DNA of 7,887 nucleotides. It comes from an uncultured Solirubrobacterales bacterium (GTDB taxonomy: Bacteria > Actinomycetota > Thermoleophilia > Solirubrobacterales > Solirubrobacteraceae). A program made the translations under genes and the position numbers. Where the stretch lies: contig CAJBXY010000280.1 of NCBI GenBank assembly GCA_903959665.1, positions 1-7,887 of the forward strand. The letters are read 5' to 3'. The notes below the pieces were generated by a model, which did no database searches, was not told where the DNA came from, and saw only the letters and a program-made list of their open reading frames with translations. Of this stretch, positions 1-7,887 are shown in pieces. The number at the start of each line of letters is the position of its first letter. Within the stretch, counting starts at the first letter, position 1.

Positions 1-705
1 ATCACGGTGTCCGAGATTGCTTCGGTCCGTGCACAGCTTGGCGAGGCCGATGCAAGCTTCCGCGTGGTCAAGAACTCGCTGACGGAGCTGGCTGCAGACA
101 AGGCTGGCGCAGAGCATCTGAAGACGCTGCTCGAAGGACCGACGGCGCTGACGTTCGTTCGCGGTGACGCGGCGGCGGCAGCAAAGGCGATCTCGACCTT
201 CAACCGTGAGACCGACCTACTTCCGTTCAAGGGCGGGATCATGGACGGTGAGCCGCTTGAGGTTGATCAGATCAAGATCATTGCCCGACTGCCTGCCCGT
301 GAGGTTCTTTACGGCCAGCTAGTTGGCATGGTTGCTGCACCTGTCGGCGGACTCGTCCGCGGGCTTGGTGGCCTGATCGGCGGACTCGCGACAGCGCTTG
401 GGCAGATTCAGCTCCAGCGCGCCGATGAGCCACAGCCCGAAGCTGAGGCAGCGGCCGAGCCGGAAGCGGCTCCGGAAGCTGAAGCAGCGCCAGAGGCCGA
501 AACCGAGGCAGCACCGGAGGCTGAAGCAGCTCCGGAGGCCGAGGGCGAAGCAGCACCCGAAACTGAAGCCGAAGCCGAAGAGGCTCCAACGGCCGAAGCA
601 GAAGCAGAGGCCGAAGTAGAGCCTGAAGTAGAGGCCGAACCAGAGACCGAAGAAGCACCAGCAGAAGAAGCATCTTCCGACAACGAGGCGGACGCTTCGG
701 CTTAG
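1..705 (+). CDS. rplJ: 50S ribosomal protein L10 (5' partial), with long acidic C-terminal tail
   Basis: L10 anchors the L7/L12 dimers to 23S rRNA at the base of the ribosomal stalk; in many bacteria it also represses its own operon's translation. The reading frame is open from base 1, and the first residues (ITVSE) match the family's LTVAE motif, so the GTG at position 7 is internal and roughly 30 N-terminal residues lie outside the window. Family motifs visible are FRVVKNSL, GPTALTFV, KGGIMDG and the REVLYGQLVG segment, then a glycine-rich amphipathic helix (about residues 112-140 of the visible part) that should carry the L7/L12 sites. From about visible residue 143 to the end, 92 residues form an Ala/Glu/Pro tail with 34 Glu, 2 Asp and no Lys or Arg. 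Most L10 proteins end soon after the helix, so the tail is the odd part. rplL follows after 39 bases, evidently in the same transcript. Confidence 0.96.
   Translation: MTVSEIASVRAQLGEADASFRVVKNSLTELAADKAGAEHLKTLLEGPTALTFVRGDAAAAAKAISTFNRETDLLPFKGGIMDGEPLEVDQIKIIARLPAREVLYGQLVGMVAAPVGGLVRGLGGLIGGLATALGQIQLQRADEPQPEAEAAAEPEAAPEAEAAPEAETEAAPEAEAAPEAEGEAAPETEAEAEEAPTAEAEAEAEVEPEVEAEPETEEAPAEEASSDNEADASA
469..552 (+). repeat. 42-bp in-frame tandem repeat in the L10 tail
   Basis: Two adjacent 42-bp units (469-510 and 511-552) each encode 14 residues, APEAEAAPEAE followed by TEA or GEA. By hand alignment they match at 34 of 42 bases, and most differences are silent third-position changes. A decayed third copy starts at 553 (APETEAEAEE). 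The pattern suggests that the acidic tail grew by tandem duplication and is now kept for its composition rather than its exact sequence. Confidence 0.75.
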
Positions 706-744
706 GCCGAGCTCGCCGAAGCGATCCCAGGAGGGAATAAGAAC

Positions 745-1128
745 ATGGCAACAACGACAGAAGCATGGATTGAAGAGCTGAAGGGCATTTCGGTGCTCGA
801 GCTCAATGAGCGCGTAAAGGCGCTCGAAGAGGAGTTCGGCGTCTCGGCGACCGCAGTGGCAGCAGCCGCTCCGGCAGCCGGTGGCGGCGGCGACGCTGGC
901 GGCGACGATGACGCCAGCTCAACGGTTGACGTGATTCTCACGGCTGCCGGCGACAAGAAGATCCAGGTAATCAAGGTTGTCCGCGCGGCAACCGGCCTCG
1001 GTCTGAAGGAAGCCAAGGCTGTTGTCGATGAGGCGCCAGGCCCGGTCAAGGAAGGCATTGAGCGCGAAGAGGCAGAGAAGCTCAAGGCTGAGATCGAGGA
1101 GGCAGGCGGAGCGGTTGAACTGAAGTAG
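745..1128 (+). CDS. rplL: 50S ribosomal protein L7/L12
   Basis: This is the mobile stalk protein that binds L10 as dimers and recruits EF-G, EF-Tu, IF2 and release factors. Its 127 residues are close to the usual length. Residues 1-35 form the N-terminal dimerisation and L10-binding helices (WIEELKGISVLELNERVKAL). Residues 36-59 are the flexible hinge, and residues 60-127 the globular domain with the conserved factor-binding helix (KIQVIKVVRAATGLGLKEAK) and the typical ending GGAVELK. The hinge begins Ala-rich as usual but continues as a Gly/Asp stretch (GGGGDAGGDDD), more acidic and glycine-rich than the common Ala/Pro/Val type. The ATG is fixed by a strong Shine-Dalgarno AGGAGG at 729-734, ten bases upstream. 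A hairpin terminator or attenuator follows 25 bases after the stop. Confidence 0.98.
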   Translation: MATTTEAWIEELKGISVLELNERVKALEEEFGVSATAVAAAAPAAGGGGDAGGDDDASSTVDVILTAAGDKKIQVIKVVRAATGLGLKEAKAVVDEAPGPVKEGIEREEAEKLKAEIEEAGGAVELK

Positions 1129-1153
1129 TTCTTCTGCAGCGTTTTGAAGTGTC

Positions 1154-1186
1154 GAAGGGCGTCCTGCGGGGCGCCCTTCTGCGTTT
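1154..1186 (+). terminator. Hairpin terminator/attenuator after rplL
   Basis: GAAGGGCGTCC (1154-1164) pairs with GGGCGCCCTTC (1169-1179): 11 bp including one G-T wobble, around a TGCG loop. The stem is GC-rich, but only a broken T run follows (TTCTGCGTTT), so termination is probably partial. An outer pair, GTCGAA (1151-1156) with TTCGAC (1185-1190), could form an alternative base. In E. coli a leaky attenuator sits in the same rplL-rpoB interval, which fits a role in separating stalk-protein from polymerase expression. Confidence 0.75.
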
Positions 1187-1221
1187 CGACGCTGTCCGGC
1201 GTGCCTGTTGGACTGTGGCCT

Positions 1222-1965
1222 GTGACCCACCGTTTCAACTTAGTTAAGCGCGCCGAGGCAAGCCATTCATATGGCTTCGTGATGCTCTTCGTCGCCCTCA
1301 CGATCATCTTGGCCGTTGCTATCCCCGAAGACAGCCCCTGGCGCGCCTCGATCGTCGTCTGCCAAGCCTGCGCGGCGATCATCGCCTGCTGGACCTCCGA
1401 CGCGCCAAAACGGATCTTCAGGATCGTCAAGATCGCTGCGGTGCTCGCCATCCTTGGGGCGATCGGGATCGGCCTAACCGGCAGCGCCAATTCGATCTCC
1501 GGCCGATCGGTGAATGTGCTGGGCGTTCTCTTGGTCGGCTGGGTGATCATCAGGGGAATAACGCTCGACATCCGTGCCGAGGGAGTTCGAGGGAGGGCGG
1601 TCGCCGGCGCGCTTACTGTCTACCTGCTGTTCGGAACGCTCTGCGGCTTCGTCTATGGCCTCGAGGAGACGCTTAGCACCAAGCCCGTGCTGCACGCGAA
1701 CAATTCGACCGTAAGCGACGACGGCGCAACCTCAGCGAACATGTATTTCTCGTTCGTAACGCTGACGACCGTCGGCTACGGCGACCTGACGCCGACCTCA
1801 GGAGCAGCTCGGGCAACGGCAATCTTCGAGGCTTTGGTTGGCCAGCTTTATCTAGTCGGCGTCGTTGCGACTCTCGGTGGGGCGCTCGGAAAGGGCCGGG
1901 GCGGCTTGATGAAAGAGTTGGGTTCCGAGCCCGCCGCAGCGGCTCCACCGAATTCCGACGCCTAA
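1222..1965 (+). CDS. Potassium-channel-like membrane protein (ion channel, TVGYGD filter)
   Basis: This is a predicted K+ channel subunit of the inner membrane. The selectivity filter is plain: TTVGYGDLTP at residues 182-191 (bases 1765-1794). Using the GTG at 1222 (247 aa), six hydrophobic helices lie at about 17-34, 40-57, 68-85, 97-113, 128-144 and 200-222; the last two flank the pore loop (Ion_trans_2 type). The fourth helix lacks a regular Arg/Lys ladder, so it is unlikely to be voltage-gated. No RCK/TrkA-N or cyclic-nucleotide domain follows, only a short Ala/Pro tail. The start is uncertain: the frame opens at TTG 1144, but that runs through the rplL hairpin; GTG 1201 has no Shine-Dalgarno; GTG 1222 has a weak TTGGA at 1208-1212; ATG 1282 would clip helix 1. 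Similar stand-alone channels occur in Thermoleophilia, from memory. No promoter is evident, so it may depend on read-through from rplL. Its link to ribosome or polymerase function is unknown. Confidence 0.85.
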   Translation: MTHRFNLVKRAEASHSYGFVMLFVALTIILAVAIPEDSPWRASIVVCQACAAIIACWTSDAPKRIFRIVKIAAVLAILGAIGIGLTGSANSISGRSVNVLGVLLVGWVIIRGITLDIRAEGVRGRAVAGALTVYLLFGTLCGFVYGLEETLSTKPVLHANNSTVSDDGATSANMYFSFVTLTTVGYGDLTPTSGAARATAIFEALVGQLYLVGVVATLGGALGKGRGGLMKELGSEPAAAAPPNSDA

Positions 1966-2013
1966 TCGGTTAGACTTCCCAAATCGGTCAATAGTCGTAG
2001 CCGCCTAAGTGCG

Positions 2014-2039
2014 GACGCCGCGCCACATACGCGGTCGTC
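2014..2039 (+). terminator. Possible terminator hairpin after the channel gene
   Basis: GACGCCGCG (2014-2022) pairs with CGCGG-T-CGTC (2030-2039), giving 9 bp with one bulged T (2035) and a 7-base loop. It lies 48 bases after the channel stop codon. No T run follows, so it would be a weak or Rho-aided terminator, or simply a GC-rich structure. A second stem, GCGGGG (2044-2049) with CCCCGC (2068-2073), follows at once with an 18-base loop. Together they could insulate rpoB from upstream transcription. Confidence 0.35.
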
Positions 2040-2095
2040 TAGGGCGGGGTCCGTGAGTGCCGATGCGCCCCGCAGGTGGGGTCTGCGTAGCCTTG

Positions 2096-2104
2096 TGCTA
2101 TCTT
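2096..2104 (+). promoter_or_regulatory. Candidate extended -10 promoter element for rpoBC
   Basis: TGCTATCTT reads as an extended -10 (TGn followed by TATCTT, four of six matches to TATAAT). No good -35 is visible 16-18 bases upstream; the sequence there is G-rich. Extended -10 promoters can work without one. A start about seven bases downstream (near 2111) would give a leader of about 75 bases to the rpoB start at 2187. An rpoB promoter after the channel gene would be sensible biologically, but this call rests on one short motif. Confidence 0.4.
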
Positions 2105-2111
2105 CAGAAGT

Positions 2112-2132
2112 CGCGCGTGAAAGTCACGCGCG
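2112..2132 (+). promoter_or_regulatory. Perfect hairpin in the rpoB 5' leader
   Basis: CGCGCGTGA (2112-2120) and TCACGCGCG (2124-2132) are perfect inverted complements separated by AAG, a 9-bp stem with a 3-base loop. No T run follows, so it is not an ordinary terminator. It falls right after the predicted transcript start, where it could stabilise the mRNA 5' end, affect promoter escape, or bind a regulator as DNA. It lies 55 bases before the rpoB start codon and does not cover the Shine-Dalgarno. Confidence 0.5.
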
Positions 2133-2174
2133 CGTCGCAGTACCTCGCAGTTGTCCCGTAAGCCTCTGACCTTC

Positions 2175-2179
2175 AGGAG
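2175..2179 (+). promoter_or_regulatory. rpoB: Shine-Dalgarno that decides the rpoB start
   Basis: AGGAG at 2175-2179 lies seven bases before the TTG at 2187, ideal spacing. The upstream in-frame TTG at 2151 has no purine-rich sequence before it (CAGTACCTCGCAG) and would put the AGGAG inside the gene. The protein from 2187 begins MSRVDAPRTRRSFARL, a plausible actinobacterial RpoB start. Confidence 0.75.
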
Positions 2180-2186
2180 TCGCCGC

Positions 2187-5100
2187 TTGTCCCGCGTAGA
2201 CGCTCCACGCACGCGCCGTAGTTTTGCGCGCCTCGAAAGCACGATCGATGTACCCAACCTGATCGACATCCAGCGCCGCTCATTTGAGCGCCTTGTCGAT
2301 CCCGAAAAGGGGGGGCTCCGCGAAACAATCGACGACGTCTCGCCGATTGAGGATTACACCGGAAACCTCGCGATTCAGTTCGGCGAATTGGCCTTTGAAG
2401 AGCCGGCCGCCTCGATCGAAGAGTGCCGCGAGAAGGACATCACGTATTCGCGCCCGCTCTCAGTCACCGTCGCGTTCATCAACCGCGAGACCGGAGAGAT
2501 CCGTGAGCAGCAGGTTTTCATGGGTGACTTCCCATGGATGACCGACCGCGGCACATTCATCATCAACGGCACCGAGCGTGTCGTTGTGACGCAGCTCGTC
2601 CGCTCTCCGGGCGCCTATGTGATGGAGCCGAAGGACAAGGAGAAGCAGGTCTTCACCGCCAACTTGATGCCGGCCCGCGGTTCATGGCTGGAGCTTGAGA
2701 TTGACAAGAAGGGCAAGGTCTTCGTCCGCATCGACCGTAAGCGCAAGCTGCCGGTCACGGTGCTGCTGCGCGCGCTCGGTTTCACCGACGACGAGCTGCT
2801 CGAGGTCTTTGAGGACTCGCGCTACATCCGCAACACGATTGCCGCCGACCCGCCGCACGCCGAGCCGCGCGCTGAGGACTTCTTCAAGCGCGTTGAGGCG
2901 CTCTCGAAGAAGCTGAAGGGTGCCACGCACAAGAACGATGCTGCGCTCGACAAAGAGGCCGTCGAGAAGCTGCTCGCTTGGATGACCGACGACAAGCGCA
3001 AGTGGAAGGAAGCTCAGGACGAAGAGGTAACTGAGCTTTCCCAGCTCTTGACCGACGAGGTTGAGCGCTTCGAGATGAACCGCAGCGCCGGGCTGATTGA
3101 GCTCTTCAAGAAGCAGCGCCCAGGCGAGCCGCCGAGCGTTGAGGCAGCCGAGTCGCTGCTGAACCAGATGTTCTTCGACCCCAAGCGTTACGACCTGACG
3201 CGCGTTGGCCGTTACAAGCTCAACGCCCGTCTCGGCACTGAGGTTGATCTCGACACTCGCACGCTCACGGTGGAAGACATCGTCGCGCTGATCAAGGAAC
3301 TCGTTCTGCTGCCGAAGTTGATCGGCATCCCCGAGGACGACGAGGTCGAGATCAAGGATTTCGCCGCTGAGGCGCAGTCGCTGCCGCGCGAGCCGCTGGT
3401 CGATCACCTCGACGAATACGAGCACTTTGGTAACCGTCGCCTGCGCACCGTAGGCGAGCTGATTCAGGACGCATTCCGCGTTGGTCTTTACCGCATGGAG
3501 CGCGTCGTCCGCGAACGCCTGACGACAGAGGATGAGGACACGATCACGCCGCAGACGATCGTCAACATCCGCCCGGTCGTGGCAGCGCTGAAGGAGTTCT
3601 TCGGCTCCTCGCAGCTGAGTCAGTTCATGGACCAGACCAACTCGCTCTCCGGCCTTACGCACCGCCGCCGCCTGTCGGCGCTTGGTGCCGGCGGCCTCAC
3701 GCGTGAGCGCGCACCGATCGAGGTTCGCGACGTGCACCCGACCCACTACGGCCGGATGTGCCCGATTGAAACTCCGGAAGGGCCGAACGTCGGCCTGATC
3801 GGCTCGCTCTCGAGCTACGCCAAGATCTCCGACTTCGGCTTCATCACGACTCCCTACCGCGTCGTCAAGGACGGCGTTGTAACCAGCGAGGTTGTCGATC
3901 TCGACGCCACGCAGGAAGAGGAGATGCTGGTAGCCCAGGCCAACCATCCGATCGACGAGAAGACAGGCAAGCTGCGCGGCCCGGAAGTAATCTGCCGCAC
4001 GCACGCCGGTCAGTACGTGACCGTCGCACCGAAGGACGTTGACCTCGTCGACGTTTCACCGCAGCAGCTTTGGTCGGTTGCCACGGCGATGATCCCGTTC
4101 CTCGAGCACGACGATGCCAACCGCGCCCTGATGGGCTCGAACATGCAGCGCCAGGCAGTTCCGCTGCTGGTAGCCGACGCGCCGCTGGTCGGCACCGGCA
4201 TGGAAGCTCGCGCTGCGCTCGACACCGGCGACGTTCTGCTTTCCGGCATCGATGGCACCGTCACCTTCGTTGACGCGCACAGGATTGTGATCGAAGGCAA
4301 GGAGCGCGAAGAGCACCTGCTGAACAAGTTCCAGCGCTCTAACCAAGGAACGCTGATTCACCAGCGTCCACGGGTGAAGAACGGCGAGAAGGTAAAGGCC
4401 GGCCAGGCATTGGCCGACGGCGCCTCAACCGATCACGGCGAGATGGCTCTCGGCAAGAACCTGATGGTCGCCTTCATGGCTTGGGAGGGCTACAACTTTG
4501 AGGACGCGATCATCCTCAGCAGCCGCCTTGTCAAGGACGACGAACTTACCTCGATTCACATCGAGGAATACGAGGTTGACGCCCGCTCAACGAAGCTCGG
4601 CGACGAGGAGATCACGCGTGACATTCCGAACCGTTCGGAAGAGTCGCTGCGCAACCTCGACGACCGAGGCATCGTCCGCGTTGGCGCCGAAGTTCTCTCC
4701 GGCGATCTACTGGTAGGAAAGGTCACGCCGAAGGGCGAGACCGAGCTGACGGCCGAAGAGAAGCTGATCCGCGCGATCTTCAAGGAGAAGGCGCGCGAGG
4801 TTCGTGACACGTCGCTGAAGGTTCCGCACGGTGAAGGCGGCGTCGTGATCGACGTTCAGACCTTCTCGCGCGAGGACGAAGATGAGCTTCAGGCTGGAGT
4901 CAACGACCTGATCCGCGTATTTGTCGCCAAGAAGCGCAAGATCTCCGAAGGCGACAAGCTCGCCGGCCGTCACGGCAACAAGGGTGTTATTTCAAAGATC
5001 GTCGATGAGCAGGACATGCCATTCCTTGAGGACGGCACACCTGTTGACGTGATTCTCAACCCGCTCGGCGTACCAAGCCGAATGAACGTCGGCCAGATCC

Positions 5101-5914
5101 TTGAAACGCACCTCGGTTGGGCTGCGGCGCAGGGCTGGTACGACGACGGCACGCAGGCCTTCAAAGAATCTCGTGACGATGACAATCGCGTCTACGTCTC
5201 AACGCCGGTCTTCGACGGCGCAACGGTTGAGGATGTCGACACCGCGCTCGTCAAGTGGCAGGACGAGCACAAGGGCCGGATCCAGATGGACGTCGACAAG
5301 TCGAAGCCTGCGGGAACGCAGGCTTCAGGCAAGTTCACGCTTTTCAATGGCCGCACCGGCGAGCCGTTCGAGCAGCAGGTGACCGTCGGCTACATGTACA
5401 TCCTCAAGCTGCTGCACCTTGTTGACGACAAGATTCACGCGCGTTCAACAGGGCCGTACTCGCTTGTCACGCAGCAGCCGCTCGGTGGTAAGGCGCAGTT
5501 CGGTGGCCAGCGCTTCGGCGAGATGGAGGTTTGGGCGCTCGAAGCTTACGGCGCCGCCTACACGCTGCAGGAGATGCTGACCGTCAAATCCGATGACACC
5601 GTCGGGCGCGTCAAGGCCTACGAAGCGATCGTCAAGGGCGAAAACATCCCTGAGCCTTCAATCCCTGAGTCGTTCAAGGTGCTGCTGAAGGAGATGCAGT
5701 CACTCGGGCTCGACGTCAACGTCGTCTCCGATTCGGGCGAGCGGGCTGAGATCCCAAGCGAAGAGGACGACCTCTTGCGCGCAGCTGAAGAGCTAGGGAT
5801 CGACCTTTCAGGCGCTCGCGCCGGCGAGGTTGTCGAGGGAGAAGAAGCCGAAGTTAGTGAAGAGGGCGGCGACGAAGAAGAAGCCGCTGAAGAGACCAAG
5901 GCAGAGGAATCAGC

Positions 5915-5918
<4 letters not shown>
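2187..5918 (+). CDS. rpoB: DNA-directed RNA polymerase beta subunit
   Basis: The beta subunit forms one jaw of RNA polymerase and much of the active-site wall and rifampicin pocket. From the TTG at 2187 it has 1243 residues, longer than the roughly 1170 of mycobacteria. Landmarks in order: SPIEDYTGNLAIQF near the N-terminus; the protrusion/lobe motifs FMGDFPWMTDRGTFIINGTERVV; a charged insertion at about 219-302; RPGEPP; the rifampicin region at 473-504; HYGRMCPIETPEGPNVGLI; EHDDANRALMG; GYNFEDAIILSSRLV; KVTPKGETELTAEE; the active-site segment KISEGDKLAGRHGNKG with K924 and K932 (equivalents of E. coli K1065 and K1073); and the C-terminal clamp GGKAQFGGQRFGEME around 1100-1114. The protein ends in an acidic tail (about 1209-1243, mostly Glu/Ala/Gly). 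Its stop overlaps the rpoC start by four bases. No frameshift or lost motif was seen. Confidence 0.98.
2841..3092 (+). other. rpoB: Lineage-type insertion in the RpoB lobe domain
   Basis: Between RYIRNTI (ending at residue 218) and LIELFKKQRPGEPP (from 303), the protein has 84 residues where mycobacterial RpoB, as I recall it, has about 11. The extra stretch of about 70 residues is rich in Lys, Glu and Asp, with several Leu and Trp, and looks helical (for example VEALSKKLKG, KLLAWMTDDKRKWKEAQDEE). E. coli carries its unrelated SI1 (beta-i4) insertion at the same point, before RPGEPP. The reading frame and codon use continue smoothly, so this is a real protein segment rather than an assembly fault. 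Confidence 0.7.
3603..3698 (+). other. rpoB: Rifampicin-binding region of RpoB
   Basis: Residues 473-504 form the rifampicin-resistance-determining region (SQLSQFMDQ, then LTHRRRLSALG). The three positions most often mutated in resistant strains are wild type: D482, H492 and S497, equivalent to E. coli D516, H526 and S531. Compared with E. coli there are natural changes at 518 (N to T), 520 (P to S), 527 (K to R) and 535 (P to A). From sequence alone the enzyme would be expected to bind rifampicin, though the 518 and 520 changes are close to the pocket. Confidence 0.8.

Positions 5919-7887
<1,969 letters not shown>

Noticed and set aside
469..640. Possible CRISPR-like or intergenic repeat array
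   Set aside because: The repeats are in frame, adjacent without spacers, and encode the L10 tail.
408..683. Ser/Ala-repeat protein on the minus strand and an Arg/Lys-rich frame on the plus strand over the L10 tail
   Set aside because: Both are other-frame readings of the Glu/Ala repeat; the in-frame continuation from conserved L10 sequence is the real coding frame.
1144..1221. N-terminal extension of the channel protein from TTG 1144 or GTG 1201
   Set aside because: The TTG version would encode its first residues from the rplL terminator hairpin, and neither start has a Shine-Dalgarno; the extra residues show no family similarity.
702..1571. 289-codon minus-strand frame across rplL and the channel gene
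   Set aside because: It spans two clear plus-strand features and the terminator hairpin, and is Ser/Ala/Thr-rich low-complexity sequence without motifs.
1964..1995. Direct repeat AATCGGT (1964-1970 and 1982-1988) and a TTAGAC/CAATAG promoter-like pair
   Set aside because: A 7-base repeat is expected by chance, and the promoter-like hexamers are only 13 bases apart, too close for a sigma-70-type promoter.
2682..4004. 440-codon open frame on the minus strand
   Set aside because: It lies fully inside rpoB in antisense. Long antisense frames are common in GC-rich genes with strong third-position bias; the translation shows no recognisable domain.

Overview
The window reads as a piece of the conserved ribosomal-protein/RNA-polymerase locus of an actinobacterium, with all genes on the plus strand: rplJ (L10, 5' end cut off by the window), rplL (L7/L12), a small potassium-channel-like gene, rpoB, and rpoC (3' end cut off by the window). 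The RpoB and RpoC sequences resemble the actinobacterial type: the RpoC zinc-ribbon region, the helical insert after residue 138 and the long block from about residue 377 to the end align closely with the mycobacterial protein as I remember it. The indels that differ from mycobacteria, the acidic tails and the type of channel gene suggest a deep-branching class such as Thermoleophilia (Solirubrobacterales or Gaiellales). That placement is inference from memory, not a database result.

Layout. Positions 1-705 hold the L10 stalk-base protein with a 92-residue Glu/Ala/Pro tail. After 39 bases and a strong Shine-Dalgarno comes rplL (745-1128). A perfect 11-bp hairpin (1154-1179) follows rplL and should end or attenuate transcription. 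A six-helix TVGYGD potassium-channel-like gene (about 1222-1965) sits between rplL and rpoB. The 221-base spacer 1966-2186 holds no gene; it has GC-rich hairpins, a candidate extended -10 element and a perfect 9-bp hairpin near the predicted rpoB transcript start. rpoB (TTG start at 2187 to 5918) and rpoC (from ATG 5915) overlap by four bases and are clearly co-translated.

Function. L10 and L7/L12 form the ribosomal stalk that recruits translation GTPases. RpoB and RpoC together form the active-site cleft of RNA polymerase. The hairpin after rplL and the structured rpoB leader would let the cell set ribosomal-protein and polymerase output separately. The channel gene has no known link to either job.

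This is mostly a core housekeeping region, and I see no clear new multi-gene system. The points most worth a second look are the channel gene lodged between rplL and rpoB, a charged insertion of about 70 residues in the RpoB lobe at the site where enterobacteria carry an unrelated insertion, two extra segments in RpoC, acidic tails on both L10 and RpoB, and the rpoB leader hairpin.
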